Shown: one piece after another, positions 8,508 to 19,556 of the stretch
Layout: the number at the start of each line of letters is the position of its first letter
How positions within the stretch are numbered: the stretch's first letter is position 1
NCBI RefSeq assembly: GCF_020526085.1
Contig: NZ_CP084874.1
Span: 2,356,001-2,420,000, forward strand
DNA from: Klebsiella africana
GTDB taxonomy: Bacteria > Pseudomonadota > Gammaproteobacteria > Enterobacterales > Enterobacteriaceae
Length of the DNA: 64,000 bases
Direction: 5' to 3'
Made by a program: the position numbers and the translations under genes
Notes under the pieces: generated by a model
Databases searched by the model: none
Told to the model about the DNA's origin: nothing
Seen by the model: only the letters and a program-made list of their open reading frames with translations

Positions 8508-8515
8508 CCGTTTGA

Positions 8516-10156
<1,641 letters not shown>

Positions 10157-10175
10157 TTAAATCAGCGGGGGCGCC

Positions 10176-11558
10176 TTACATGGCGGGGGATTCTCCGGTG
10201 GTCGGGGCCGGGGCTGGCGAGGCGCCGCGTCCGGCATCAAGGTCGGCACGAATCTGCTCATACTGATCGTCGAGGCGGTAGAAGCGGCCCATCCACAGCA
10301 TCGAGGCGAGGATCAATAGCGCCGGAATGTACAGATAGCAGGCCTTGATGGCCAACAGGGCGCTGTCGCTCTGCGTGTGGTTGGCGATATAACCGCTGGA
10401 GGAGAGCAGTACGCCGGTGATAGCCCCGGCGCCAGCCATCGCCACCTTGCCGAGAAAGCCGTTTATCGAGGTCAGGATCCCTGCGGTATTAATCCCGGTT
10501 TTCCACACGCCGTAATCCACCGGGTCGGCCTGCATCGAGAAATAGATAGCCGTGCGCTGACCGGCGCCGAGGGAGAGGATCACCGCCCCGACGATCAGTC
10601 CCAGAACGTGGGCGCCAGACACCATCATAATCCCCATCCCAAGCAGATTGACCGCGCTGGCCACCAGATAGACATGACGTTTTTTCATGCGTCGGGCCAG
10701 CAGCGGGACGGTGAGGGTGCCGAGCAGGGGAACGAAGGTGGAGATCCCGGCGATAACCGCCGTCAGCTCGGTATTCCCGACGTAATAATGGAAGAAGTAC
10801 ACCAGGGCCCCGGTCTGAAAGAAAAAGGCACCCCACATCAGAAAGATATTGCTGGCGAAGACCCACCATGGACGATTGGCGCGCAGACTAATCCAGGCGC
10901 GTTTCAGGGTCATGCGCTCCCCGGTAAGGGTGATCTTTTCTTCGACGTTGCGAAAGCTCACCAGCAGGAAAAAGGCCGCCAGTACGCCAAAAACCACCGC
11001 GGTATAGAGGAACCCCTGCTGCTGGTTGCCCTTGCCCAGCGCACCGACCAGCGGCAGCGTAGCCACGGCGACGATGGTGGCGCCAAGGGAGCCCAGCAAA
11101 ATGCGCACCGCCGACAGCGTGGTGCGCTCTGCGGAATCACTGGTTAAAAATGGCAGCATGGCGCAGAACGGAATATTCACCAGGGTGTAGAGGAACGACA
11201 GACACAGATAGGTGATAAAGGCGTACAGCAGTTTGCCGGTAGTGCCGAAATCCGGCACATAGAAGGCCAGAATACACAGCAGACCAAAAGGCAGGGCGCC
11301 GATCAGCAGCCAGGGACGGCAGCGCCCCCAGCGGGTGGCGGTATTATCGATCACCAGCCCCATCAGCACGTCAGCCACGCCGTCTACCAGCCGGGTGACC
11401 AGGAACATCAGGCCGACATAATAGGCCGGGAGGCCCATCACGTCGGTGTAAAAGAACATCAGATACAGAGAGATCATCTGCCACACAAGGTTGCAGGAGA
11501 GATCGGCAATGCCATAGCCAAGGCGCTGCCGCCACAGGGTAAACGTTGTTTCTGCCAT
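10176..11558 (-). CDS. GPH-family sugar:cation symporter
   Basis: The 460-residue protein has twelve hydrophobic helices and typical glycoside-pentoside-hexuronide family features: an N-terminal LGYGIADLSCNLVWQMISLYLMFFYTDVMG and the cytoplasmic TRWGRCRPWLLIGALP loop. It is similar in type to MelB, YicJ and XynB-associated symporters. It lies 23 bases downstream of the rhamnosidase and 43 bases upstream of the porin, so the three form an operon. It probably imports rhamnosides across the inner membrane for the cytoplasmic rhamnosidase. The C-terminus is rich in Ala/Pro. Confidence 0.88.
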   Translation of the reverse strand: MAETTFTLWRQRLGYGIADLSCNLVWQMISLYLMFFYTDVMGLPAYYVGLMFLVTRLVDGVADVLMGLVIDNTATRWGRCRPWLLIGALPFGLLCILAFYVPDFGTTGKLLYAFITYLCLSFLYTLVNIPFCAMLPFLTSDSAERTTLSAVRILLGSLGATIVAVATLPLVGALGKGNQQQGFLYTAVVFGVLAAFFLLVSFRNVEEKITLTGERMTLKRAWISLRANRPWWVFASNIFLMWGAFFFQTGALVYFFHYYVGNTELTAVIAGISTFVPLLGTLTVPLLARRMKKRHVYLVASAVNLLGMGIMMVSGAHVLGLIVGAVILSLGAGQRTAIYFSMQADPVDYGVWKTGINTAGILTSINGFLGKVAMAGAGAITGVLLSSSGYIANHTQSDSALLAIKACYLYIPALLILASMLWMGRFYRLDDQYEQIRADLDAGRGASPAPAPTTGESPAM

Positions 11559-11581
11559 AAATCACTCACTTATCGTTGTTG

Positions 11582-13150
11582 TTAAAGTCCATACTGGCGA
11601 ATAAACCAGGCCGGGGTACAGCTCCACGCATGGCAGTAACTGTTGATAAGCTTACTGCCATAGGGGGAAAAGTCAGGATGGTGTGGGTCGAAAATTTCCC
11701 AGAAGGTGTCGGCGCCGTAGGCGACCATCGCTCCCCAGTAGGCTTTGATCTCCGCCACCGCCTCCTCGCGCAGGCCGGACTGCAGCAGGGCGACAATATG
11801 ATGATGGCGCAGGTACGGGGTGTTCATGGCAATGGCCGGCGGCTGTTGCTGCAGGCGGCGCATCAGCGCCTGACGCTGCTCGGCGGTGCCAACCTCCGCC
11901 AGCACCAGCCAGATCTGCGACGCCCACGAGACTTGGCGCGCGGCGCCGCTGATAAACACCTGCCGCTCGCTATCCCACAGGTGGCGGAGGGCGGCCTCTT
12001 TCAGCTGCGCGAGCGTAGCGGTGTAGTCGGCTACCCGCTGCGGTTCAAAACGCTGCGCCAGCCAGAGGGCGCGCTGCAGGCAGTAGATAAGCACCCCCTG
12101 CGCCGACGCCTGTTTATTCAGCTCTGCCTGCCAGTCGATAAATACCCACCAGTCATCGCTGTCGCGCACCAGACCCTGGGGATCGCAGCGGGTGAGCGCC
12201 AGCTCGATTTGCCGTCGCGCCGTGGGCCACAGTTCACGGGCGGTGTCCGTGTCGCCAGTGCTTTGCAGGTGGTTATAGAGCACGTCGACAAAAAACAATG
12301 AATAATCAAACAGAAAGGTGTCATCGGCGCGCACCTCTGGCTGAACAAAGACATTGGCGGAAACCATGCCATCTTCCCGGGTATGGCCGGCAAAGAGATA
12401 CAGGCAGCGGCGAACCAGATCGTGGTGGCCGAAGGTGACGTCGTTCACCTGCGCCTGCAGGCGCAGGTCCCCCAGCCACAGCCGCCGGTCGCGTTTCGGC
12501 CCATCTTCAAACACCTCCTGCATGCAGTTTTTCAGGGTACGAACGGCAACGTCATCAATGGCTTTCAGCTGCGGATCGGCGATGACCGCTAGCTGCGGGC
12601 TGCCGGCAGAGGTGACGGTTTCCAGAGCGATCTCATCGAACTGCAGACGAAACTTGCGCGACAGCGCTTTGACCTCCACCTTCAGGTAGCGCAGGCAATA
12701 GCGACGTGGCAGAGCGACCCGGGCGGGCAGGACGTCAAGCCACAGATCCTGCTGCTGCAACCAGCTGCTGCTCAGCCATCCCTGGTATTCGCTGAACGGC
12801 TCACAGACTTCGCTCAGCGTCTCGCCGAAGGTGAAGTGCAGATGGGCCGGGGCATCGGGGGGGCTGCCGACGCTGCGGCAGCTGAACTGCAGGTAGCCAA
12901 CAAAATGGCTGCCAAAATCAATAATGATGCTGTCGCCGACGTTGAGCGGTTGCTGATAAAACTGCTCCGGCGTGCAGACGGTATGCCCCCGCCAGCCGTT
13001 CAGCGCTCCTGGTTCAGCGACGGCCTCGACGATGGCCTGCGGCGTCTGGCGCAGGCGTTGCAGCGCGGGCGTCAGGTCGGCCGCACGCTGTAAAAAGCGC
13101 GGATGACGGATCATCGCCACGCTGGAATTGTATTGAATTGCTTGTGACAT
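11582..13150 (-). CDS. Alpha-L-rhamnosidase, short two-domain GH78
   Basis: The 522-residue protein matches the short, two-domain GH78 type known from Klebsiella oxytoca (KoRha): an N-terminal beta-sandwich (about 1-190) and a C-terminal (alpha/alpha)6 barrel. The barrel carries the GPKRDRRLWLGD segment at the position of the GH78 acid motif, and a late DTFWEIFDP segment that probably supplies the general base. No signal peptide is visible, so it acts in the cytoplasm on rhamnosides imported by the neighbouring transporter, releasing L-rhamnose. It is the first gene of the operon and divergent from the AraC-type regulator. Confidence 0.87.
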   Translation of the reverse strand: MSQAIQYNSSVAMIRHPRFLQRAADLTPALQRLRQTPQAIVEAVAEPGALNGWRGHTVCTPEQFYQQPLNVGDSIIIDFGSHFVGYLQFSCRSVGSPPDAPAHLHFTFGETLSEVCEPFSEYQGWLSSSWLQQQDLWLDVLPARVALPRRYCLRYLKVEVKALSRKFRLQFDEIALETVTSAGSPQLAVIADPQLKAIDDVAVRTLKNCMQEVFEDGPKRDRRLWLGDLRLQAQVNDVTFGHHDLVRRCLYLFAGHTREDGMVSANVFVQPEVRADDTFLFDYSLFFVDVLYNHLQSTGDTDTARELWPTARRQIELALTRCDPQGLVRDSDDWWVFIDWQAELNKQASAQGVLIYCLQRALWLAQRFEPQRVADYTATLAQLKEAALRHLWDSERQVFISGAARQVSWASQIWLVLAEVGTAEQRQALMRRLQQQPPAIAMNTPYLRHHHIVALLQSGLREEAVAEIKAYWGAMVAYGADTFWEIFDPHHPDFSPYGSKLINSYCHAWSCTPAWFIRQYGL

Positions 13151-13354
13151 ACTGCGTCCTCTCCGTTAGGTTAGGCGCAGCATAGGCCGTCGTCCGGCGC
13201 GGCTACCACTCTGGCAATGCCAAACCGTCAGTGAAAATGGCAGGAATAATGAGGTGTGGGCGCTGGCGATCACAAATCCGCACATCGGGCGCGTGCCGAG
13301 GGCCGGAATAGATTATCGTGCCCCTGCGCCATAGGTTGTTCAGGATTTGCTGTA

Positions 13355-14179
13355 ATGATGACACTGACCGTTGAGTATTATTTCACCCATCCCCAGGATA
13401 AGCTCGGCATGTACGCCAGTGACCCGGAGGATAATAGCCAGGAGCATGGCCATGAATTTGCCGAACTGGTGATCGTCGAGGAGGGGCATGGGTTACACGT
13501 TATTAATGGCCGCCCGCTGTATATCCAGCAGGGCGACGTATTTTACGTCCAGCCTGGCGATGTGCATTATTATGATGAGCTGGGGACGCTGAAGCTGATT
13601 AATGTCTTAATTAATCCGGCGGTGGCCTTTGGCTATTTACAGCAGATGGAGGGATTGCTGCAACAATTATCCGCGCAGCGCGCCGCCTGCTATGGCTGGC
13701 TGGCGCCGGAGACCCGCAGCTATTGCCGAGAACTGGTGGAGAAGATATTTTCCCCGGCGCTGAGAGCGGCGGATAATACCCCACTACGGGAGTCTCTCTT
13801 TTTCCAGCTGGTGACCACCATTCTCACTGCTGAGTCGGAAGCCGAATATAGCAGTACCCGCTATAAACTGCATAAATTACTCACCTGGCTGCAGGAGCAC
13901 TGTTTCGAAGAACATAACTGGCAGCAGCTGGCGGAGCAATTTCATCTCACCACCCGTACCGCGTTTCGCCATATTAAAGAGGCCACCGGATTAACCCCGG
14001 ATAATTATCTGAAACGTCTGCGGCTGGTCTCCGCGCGGGTCAAATTACGCGAAACGGAGATGACCATTACCGAAGTGGCTTATCTGTGCGGCTTCGCCAA
14101 CAGCAACCACTTTACCACCCTGTATAAAAAAGTCTTTGGCCTTACGCCCAGCGCCGATCGCCGCCGCCCGCTGGGTTAA
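13355..14179 (+). CDS. AraC-family regulator, RhaR/RhaS-like
   Basis: The product has about 274 residues from the ATG at 13355 (CAGGA upstream; an adjacent second ATG is possible). The N-terminal cupin resembles RhaR/RhaS (HEFAELVIVEEGHGLHVINGRPLYI and GDVFYVQPGDVHYY), and the C-terminus has two helix-turn-helices ending in the AraC signature (EVAYLCGFANSNHFTTLYKKVFGLTPS). It is divergent from the rhamnosidase-symporter-porin operon and very likely activates it in response to L-rhamnose or a rhamnoside. The gap contains no operator I could define with confidence. Confidence 0.87.
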   Translation: MMTLTVEYYFTHPQDKLGMYASDPEDNSQEHGHEFAELVIVEEGHGLHVINGRPLYIQQGDVFYVQPGDVHYYDELGTLKLINVLINPAVAFGYLQQMEGLLQQLSAQRAACYGWLAPETRSYCRELVEKIFSPALRAADNTPLRESLFFQLVTTILTAESEAEYSSTRYKLHKLLTWLQEHCFEEHNWQQLAEQFHLTTRTAFRHIKEATGLTPDNYLKRLRLVSARVKLRETEMTITEVAYLCGFANSNHFTTLYKKVFGLTPSADRRRPLG

Positions 14180-14234
14180 AAGGGGGGCCGCAGGCCGGGC
14201 AGGGGGAAAACCTGCCGCCCGCGGCAAGTGACGC

Positions 14235-14816
14235 TTATTCGTCAAGGGAGTTTGCCCGCACATGACGGCCGCTGGCGACAAAATTGCCGGTGCCAAGATG
14301 ATGCAGGGTATTGAGCTTATCGTCGTCAAACTGCCAGCGTCCGGTGACGAACGCGCGCTCGTCGGCGGCGGCAGAGACCACCTCTCCGAACAGGGTATCG
14401 TACTGGGTCTGGGCCGCCGTCGCCGGCAGCAACCGGCACTCCATCCATGCCAGACACTTCTCCTCGATCAGCGGCAGCCCCAGTTCCGGACCGGTTACTA
14501 CCGGAATCCCCCAGGCATTGAATTTGTCCTCATCGCGGCCGCTGACGCTGCCGACGGCGTAGGTCCAGCTGGCGGCTGCGACGCCGGGAACCACAATGCC
14601 GAAGGTGCCGTTGCGCTCGATGATCTCCCGCGTCCAGGTGCTTTTATCCACCACGATAGCCACCCGCGGCGGGGCGAATTCCACCGGCATTGACCAGGCG
14701 GCGGCCATAACGTTGCGCCGGTCGGACGCGGCATCGTAGCTGGTGATCAAAATGGTTGGGCCGTGGTTGAGCAGGCGGCTGGCGTACTGCAGTTCAACGT
14801 GGCGAAAGCGGCTCAT
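14235..14816 (-). CDS. yddH: Flavin reductase-like FMN-binding protein YddH
   Basis: This 193-residue protein matches E. coli YddH almost throughout (for example MAAAWSMPVEFAPPRVAIVVDK and DDDKLNTLHHLG). It belongs to the DIM6/NTAB flavin-reductase family, which binds FMN in a split barrel and reduces flavin or acts as a partner of monooxygenases; its real substrate is unknown. The start at 14816 gives the family length; an upstream extension to 15110 has no family support. It is divergent from nhoA, the same neighbourhood as in E. coli. Confidence 0.88.
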   Translation of the reverse strand: MSRFRHVELQYASRLLNHGPTILITSYDAASDRRNVMAAAWSMPVEFAPPRVAIVVDKSTWTREIIERNGTFGIVVPGVAAASWTYAVGSVSGRDEDKFNAWGIPVVTGPELGLPLIEEKCLAWMECRLLPATAAQTQYDTLFGEVVSAAADERAFVTGRWQFDDDKLNTLHHLGTGNFVASGRHVRANSLDE

Positions 14817-14938
14817 AGGCGTTCCTTGAATAATGGGTCGGTTGGCAGATAACACGTTAAGCCGCAATGAAAATGTAATCAATACGTCATCTCGTCTGAC
14901 TATAGTCGCCAGCACTAAGTCCCAAAGAGGATCACAAT

Positions 14939-15049
14939 ATGTTGGCTCCCCTGATGTTATCCCAGGTGAGCGTGCCCCGTCGGATGTCGACCGGTCTGGT
15001 ACAGATGCTGACGGCGCTGGCGCTGATGCAGCGCCGCACGCGCGGTTAA
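14939..15049 (+). CDS. Possible 36-residue small protein
   Basis: An ATG at 14939 with AGAGG 8 bases upstream opens a 36-codon frame ending in TAA at 15047-15049. The peptide (MLAPLMLSQVSVPRR...) has hydrophobic Leu/Met/Ala segments around a basic patch and a basic C-terminus (QRRTRG). It lies between yddH and nhoA, and could be a small membrane-associated protein or a leader of nhoA. There is no homology I can name; the good ribosome-binding site is the main support. Confidence 0.35.
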   Translation: MLAPLMLSQVSVPRRMSTGLVQMLTALALMQRRTRG

Positions 15050-15125
15050 CGACAAGCGCACAAAAAAGACGGTCGGCGCGGAAAAATAGGCTATAAATGT
15101 CGGACACCAACAGCTGGAGGCCTTG

Positions 15126-15971
15126 ATGAGTCCCTTTTTACGCGCCTATTTTTCCCGTCTGGGCTGGACGGGTGAGCCTGATGTATCCATTGATACCCTG
15201 CGGGAACTGCATCTGCAGCATAACAGCGCCATCCCCTTTGAAAACCTCGACGTTCTGCTGCCGCGTGAGATCCACCTTGACGATCGGGCGCTGGAAGAGA
15301 AGCTGATCGCCGCCCGCCGCGGGGGGTATTGTTTTGAACAAAATGGCCTGCTGGAGCGCGCGCTGCGTGAGATAGGCTTTAACGTCCGCAGCCTGCTGGG
15401 CCGCGTGGTGCTGGCCAACCCGCCGCAGATGCCGCCGCGTACGCACCGTCTGTTGCTGGTGGAAGTGGCGGGGGAGCGCTGGATCGCCGACGTCGGCTTC
15501 GGCGGCCAGACGCTGACCGCGCCGATCAAACTGCTGGCCGATATCCCGCAGCAAACGCCGCACGGTAGCTATCGTCTGGTGCATGAAGGGGATGAGTGGA
15601 CGCTGCAGTTCAACCATCACGAACACTGGCAGTCGATGTACCATTTCGATTTAGGCCGCCAGTATGCGTCTGATTATGTGATGGGCAACTTCTGGTCGGC
15701 GCACTGGCCGCAGTCCCACTTCCGTCACCATCTGCTGATGTGTCGTCATCTGCCGGACGGCGGCAAAATGACCCTCACCAACTTCCACTTTACCCACTGG
15801 GAGAATAACCACGTGGTGGAGAAGGTTGATTTTGCCGATGTTTCTGCGCTGTATGAAGGGCTGCAGACCCGCTTCGGCCTGGGGGTGGACGATCCTAAAC
15901 ATGGCTTCAGCGAAGCGGCACTGGCGACGGTGATGGCGGCGTTCGATACCCATCCGGAAGCCGGGAAGTAA
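15126..15971 (+). CDS. nhoA: Arylamine N-acetyltransferase NhoA
   Basis: The 281-residue protein is a bacterial NAT. The catalytic triad is exactly placed: C69 (RRGGYCFEQNG), H107 (PPRTHRLLLV) and D122 (WIADVGFGG). It transfers acetyl groups from acetyl-CoA to arylamines, arylhydrazines and N-hydroxyarylamines in the cytoplasm. The ATG at 15126 is chosen over the in-frame TTG at 15123 because GGAGG lies just upstream. Its place next to yddH and upstream of narV matches the E. coli order except that yddE is missing, the gap being filled by tandem REP units. Confidence 0.94.
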   Translation: MSPFLRAYFSRLGWTGEPDVSIDTLRELHLQHNSAIPFENLDVLLPREIHLDDRALEEKLIAARRGGYCFEQNGLLERALREIGFNVRSLLGRVVLANPPQMPPRTHRLLLVEVAGERWIADVGFGGQTLTAPIKLLADIPQQTPHGSYRLVHEGDEWTLQFNHHEHWQSMYHFDLGRQYASDYVMGNFWSAHWPQSHFRHHLLMCRHLPDGGKMTLTNFHFTHWENNHVVEKVDFADVSALYEGLQTRFGLGVDDPKHGFSEAALATVMAAFDTHPEAGK

Positions 15972-15980
15972 ATTTCCTCA

Positions 15981-16545
15981 TGCCCGGCGGCGCTGCGCTT
16001 GCGCGGGCCTACGGGGTATGAGCCTGTGAGAGGGCCCTGTAGGCCGGGTAAGGCGTAGCCGCCACCCGGCGAAATTACAGGTACCGTGCCTGATATCTTG
16101 CCCGGCGGCGCTGCGCTTGCGCGGGCCTGCGAGGTATGAGCCTGTGAGAGGACCCTGTAGGCCGGGCAAGGCGTAGCCGCCACCCGGCGAAATTACAGGT
16201 ACCGTGCCTGATATCTTGCCCGGCTGCGCTGCGCTTGCGCGGGCCTGCGAGGTATGAGCCTGTGAGAGGACCCTGTAGGCCGGGCAAGGCGTAGCCGCCA
16301 CCCGGTGAAATTACAGGTACCGTGCCTGATATCTTGCCCGGCGGCGCTGCGCTTACGCGGGCCTGCGAGGTATGAGCCAGTAAGAGGACCCTGTAGGCCG
16401 GGTAAGGCGACAGCCGCCACCCGGCGAAATTACAGGTACCGTGCCTGATATCTTGCCCGGCGGCGCTGCGCCTGCGCGGGCCTGCGAGGTATGAGCCTGT
16501 GAGAGGCTCATGTAGGCCGGGTAAGGCGACAGCCGCCACCCGGCA
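15981..16545. repeat. Tandem array of about 4.8 BIME units, ~118 bp each
   Basis: Units start at 15981, 16099, 16217, 16335 and 16454 (periods 118, 118, 118 and 119 bp) and are nearly identical. Each holds two inverted REP elements (one starting TGCCCGGCGGCGCTGCGC, the other starting GTAGGCCGGGTAAGGCG) joined by short linkers, including TATGAGCCTGTGAGAGG and AATTACAGGTACCGTGCC. The array fills the 668-bp gap between nhoA and narV, where no gene is seen. This is a tandem BIME, not a CRISPR: there are no unique spacers. Confidence 0.9.
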
Positions 16546-16639
16546 TAAAGTCTGGAGCCAGGTACGATAAATACCCGGACTTGGCGCGAAGGCCTCGTCC
16601 GGGCTATCGGTAAGGATGAATGGTAAACGCCGCCAGCGC

Positions 16640-17320
16640 TCAGCGCCGGGAGCGTACCACCTGGTAGCGGCGGGTGAAATACTCCACCGGCGCACTCCAC
16701 ACATGAACCAGACGGGTGAAGGGGAAGATCAGGAAGATGGTCATCCCCAGCACCAGGTGGACGCGATAGATCCACGCCACGCCGTCCAGATGCGCCGAGG
16801 CGCCGCCGTGGAAGGTGACCACCGCCTGCGCCCAGTCCACCAGCTTCAGCATTTCGCTGCCGTCCGGATGCCGGGCGGAGAAGGGAATAGTCGTCAGTCC
16901 CAGCGCACACTGAATCAGCAGAATGCACAGGATCAGAATATCCGCCGTGGTGGAGGTGGCGCGAATGCGCGGTTTGGTCAGGCGGCGCACCAGCAGGCCG
17001 AGTCCGCCGACCAGGGTCAGCACGCCACAGACGCCGCCGAGGATCATGGCCATCAGCTGCTTCTGCGACATCGGCAGGAACCACGAGTAGACCCAGTGCG
17101 GGGTCAGCATGCCAAAAAGATGGCCGAAGAAGATGCCGAGGATGCCGATATGGAATAAGTTCGACCATAGCACCATCCCGCGCTTATCCAGCATCTGGCT
17201 GGATGAGGCGCGCCAGGTATACTGCCCGTAATCATAGCGCAGCCAGCTGCCTACCAGAAAAACGGTGCCGCAGAGGTAAGGGTAGATATCGTAAAAGAAG
17301 ACGTTCAGATACTGGATCAT
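16640..17320 (-). CDS. narV: Respiratory nitrate reductase 2 gamma subunit (cytochrome b)
   Basis: The 226-residue integral membrane protein has five hydrophobic helices and the haem-ligand histidines of NarI/NarV ([17 protein letters not shown] near the N-terminal half; [16 protein letters not shown] and RLVHVWS near the end). It binds two b haems, oxidises quinol at the periplasmic side and passes electrons to the NarY Fe-S subunit. The gene overlaps narW by 4 bases and is last in the narUZYWV cluster. I call it narV rather than narI because of its location between nhoA and smvRA and the absence of narXL. Confidence 0.92.
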   Translation of the reverse strand: MIQYLNVFFYDIYPYLCGTVFLVGSWLRYDYGQYTWRASSSQMLDKRGMVLWSNLFHIGILGIFFGHLFGMLTPHWVYSWFLPMSQKQLMAMILGGVCGVLTLVGGLGLLVRRLTKPRIRATSTTADILILCILLIQCALGLTTIPFSARHPDGSEMLKLVDWAQAVVTFHGGASAHLDGVAWIYRVHLVLGMTIFLIFPFTRLVHVWSAPVEYFTRRYQVVRSRR

Positions 17321-18012
17321 TTCGGGCCTCCGGCGCGGATGTCAACGTACTGCGGCGCCACATCCTGACTAAAGCGTCGTTGATAAGCTTGCATCGACGA
17401 GCTATCGCAAGCGGTCGCATTATCTTCGATAAACTTCACCTGCTCTTCTTCCCACACGGCGTCCAGCGCCTGACGGGTATCGTCGCGCTTTTCTCCCGCC
17501 ACCTGTTTTGTGACACTGTCACTGGTGAGCGGGCTTTTAGCCAGCGCCAGCAGGGCGTCAAACAGCTGGTAGTACGGGCAGGCTCGCTGCTTAAGGCGGC
17601 CGCCGATCAGCGCCAGAATCGGCGCGATATTCTGCAGCCCCTCCCGAGCCTCCGCGGGGGGTAAAATACTGAGGTACTCCAGATACAGCGGCAGATGATC
17701 GGGCAGCTCGCGACAATCGATTTGCAGGCCCGCCTGCTGATACTGATTCATCAGGTCGACCATCGCCTGGCCGCGGTCGCGGGACTCGGCATGCACATGT
17801 TCAAACAGCAGCAGCGAGGTGGCGCGCCCGCGCTCGAACACCTCGCACCACTCGGCCTGGCGATCCAACAGCGGAGCCGTCAGCAGCTCACTGACAAACG
17901 GCGTCAGGGAAGGGACATCGACGCTGACCAGCGCCAGGGCATCGTCGCGGTTCTCCCAAAGTAACTCGTCGGGGTACTCCAGCAGCAGACCGATCACTTT
18001 CAGGATCCGCAT
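17317..18012 (-). CDS. narW: Nitrate reductase 2 assembly chaperone
   Basis: This 231-residue TorD/NarJ-family chaperone closely matches E. coli NarW ([18 protein letters not shown], the [18 protein letters not shown] segment and the C-terminal [11 protein letters not shown]). It inserts the molybdenum cofactor into the alpha subunit and supports membrane attachment, but is not part of the final enzyme. The start is the ATG at 18012, overlapping the narY stop (ATGA); a GTG one codon earlier is less likely. Length equals the E. coli protein. Confidence 0.92.
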   Translation of the reverse strand: MRILKVIGLLLEYPDELLWENRDDALALVSVDVPSLTPFVSELLTAPLLDRQAEWCEVFERGRATSLLLFEHVHAESRDRGQAMVDLMNQYQQAGLQIDCRELPDHLPLYLEYLSILPPAEAREGLQNIAPILALIGGRLKQRACPYYQLFDALLALAKSPLTSDSVTKQVAGEKRDDTRQALDAVWEEEQVKFIEDNATACDSSSMQAYQRRFSQDVAPQYVDIRAGGPK

Positions 18013-19556
18013 CACTCGCCCTCCCCATGCTTACGCACGCCGCTGACGTCGATGGCGTCGATCCGCCGGCTGTTAAACAGGTTGAATTTCGTATCTGACC
18101 CGTGGCAGCCATCGCCGAAGGTAAAGCCGCAGCCGTTACGTTCCGGAAAGGCATCCTCCGCCAGTTCGCGATGGCTGGTGGGGATCACGAAGCGGTCTTC
18201 GTAGTTGGCGATCGCCAGATAGCGATACATCTCTTCGACCTGCTCAACGCTGAGGCCCACCTCTTCAATGGCGCGGGTATCGGTGACGCCCTCGACGGTT
18301 TGCGAGCGCTTGTAGTGGCGCATCGCCATCATCCGTTTCAGCGCGCGCAAGACCGGTCCGGTATCGCCGGCGCTCAGAAGATTCGCCAGGTATTGCACCG
18401 GGATGCGCAGACTCTCAACCGCCGGCAGGATGTTGCCGTTGCTCGGTAAGCCGCCGGCGTCGGCAACCGACTGGATCGGCGACAGGGGCGGCACGTACCA
18501 GACCATCGGCAGGGTGCGATACTCCGGATGCAGCGGCAGGGCCAGCTTCCAGTCCATCGCCAGCTTATAGACCGGCGACTTCTGCGCCGCCTCAATGACG
18601 TTGTGCGGGATCCCTTGTTTTAACGCTTCCTCGATGACCGCCGGATCGTTTGGATTAAGGAACACCTCGCACTGGCGCTCATAGAGGTCTGTTTCATGTT
18701 CGGTACTGGCTGCCTCTTCGATGCGGTCGGCGTCATACAGCAGTACGCCAAGATAGCGGATGCGCCCAACGCAGGTTTCTGAGCAGACCGTTGGCTGCCC
18801 GGACTCAATACGCGGATAGCAGAAGATGCATTTTTCCGACTTGCCGCTCTTCCAGTTAAAGTAGATTTTTTTGTACGGACAGCCGCTGATGCACATCCGC
18901 CAGCCGCGGCATTTATCCTGATCGATCAGTACGATGCCATCTTCCTCACGCTTGTAGATGGCCCCGCTCGGGCAGGTGGCCACGCAGCTCGGGTTGAGGC
19001 AGTGCTCGCACAGGCGTGGCAGGTACATCATGAAGGTATTTTCGAACTGGCCGTACATCTCTTTTTGCATGGCTTCGAAGTTGCGGTCGCGAGCGCGTTT
19101 CTCGAACTCGCCGCCGAGCAGCTCCTCCCAGTTCGGGCCCCAGTCAATCTTATCCATACGCTCGCCGCTGATCAGCGAGCGCGGGCGGGCGGTCGGCAGA
19201 TATTTGCCCTCCGGCGCGTTGTGCAGATGCTGGTAGTCGTAGGTAAAGGGTTCGTAGTAATCGTCGATCTGCGGCAGCACCGGATTGGCGAAAATCTTCG
19301 ATAATACGCTGACCCGATTGCCGAGGCGGGGCGTCAGCTTACCGCTAATGCCGCGGATCCAGCCGCCTTGCCACTGATCCTGGTCCTCCCAGTTTTTGGG
19401 GTAGCCAATGCCCGGTTTGGTCTCCACGTTATTGAACCACGCGTACTCCATGCCTTCGCGGCTGCTCCAGACGTTTTTACAGGTGACCGAGCAGGTATGG
19501 CATCCGATGCATTTGTCCAGATTCAGCACCATTCCAACCTGAGAACGGATTTTCAT
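18012..19556 (-). CDS. narY: Nitrate reductase 2 beta subunit (Fe-S)
   Basis: The 514-residue protein carries the ferredoxin-type cysteine clusters of NarH/NarY: CIGCHTCSVTCK near the N-terminus, CEHCLNPSCVATCP, CRGWRMCISGCPYKK (the cluster with a Trp in place of a Cys, a [3Fe-4S] centre) and CIFCYPRIESGQPTVCSETC. It relays electrons from the NarV haems to the NarZ catalytic subunit on the cytoplasmic face. Length equals E. coli NarY. It overlaps both narZ and narW by ATGA-type junctions. Confidence 0.94.
   Translation of the reverse strand: MKIRSQVGMVLNLDKCIGCHTCSVTCKNVWSSREGMEYAWFNNVETKPGIGYPKNWEDQDQWQGGWIRGISGKLTPRLGNRVSVLSKIFANPVLPQIDDYYEPFTYDYQHLHNAPEGKYLPTARPRSLISGERMDKIDWGPNWEELLGGEFEKRARDRNFEAMQKEMYGQFENTFMMYLPRLCEHCLNPSCVATCPSGAIYKREEDGIVLIDQDKCRGWRMCISGCPYKKIYFNWKSGKSEKCIFCYPRIESGQPTVCSETCVGRIRYLGVLLYDADRIEEAASTEHETDLYERQCEVFLNPNDPAVIEEALKQGIPHNVIEAAQKSPVYKLAMDWKLALPLHPEYRTLPMVWYVPPLSPIQSVADAGGLPSNGNILPAVESLRIPVQYLANLLSAGDTGPVLRALKRMMAMRHYKRSQTVEGVTDTRAIEEVGLSVEQVEEMYRYLAIANYEDRFVIPTSHRELAEDAFPERNGCGFTFGDGCHGSDTKFNLFNSRRIDAIDVSGVRKHGEGE

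Noticed and set aside
13151..13354. CRP site in the rhamnosidase-regulator gap (a GCGATCACAAATC segment)
   Set aside because: Only one half-site is convincing; the other half is not at the required distance.
14817..15110. N-terminal extension of YddH to 291 residues
   Set aside because: The family protein begins at MSRF (14816); the extension is low-complexity, overlaps the promoter region of nhoA and has no ribosome-binding site.
15981..16545. Regularly spaced repeats as a CRISPR array
   Set aside because: Whole 118-bp units including linkers are repeated, there are no unique spacers and no cas genes; they are REP/BIME elements.
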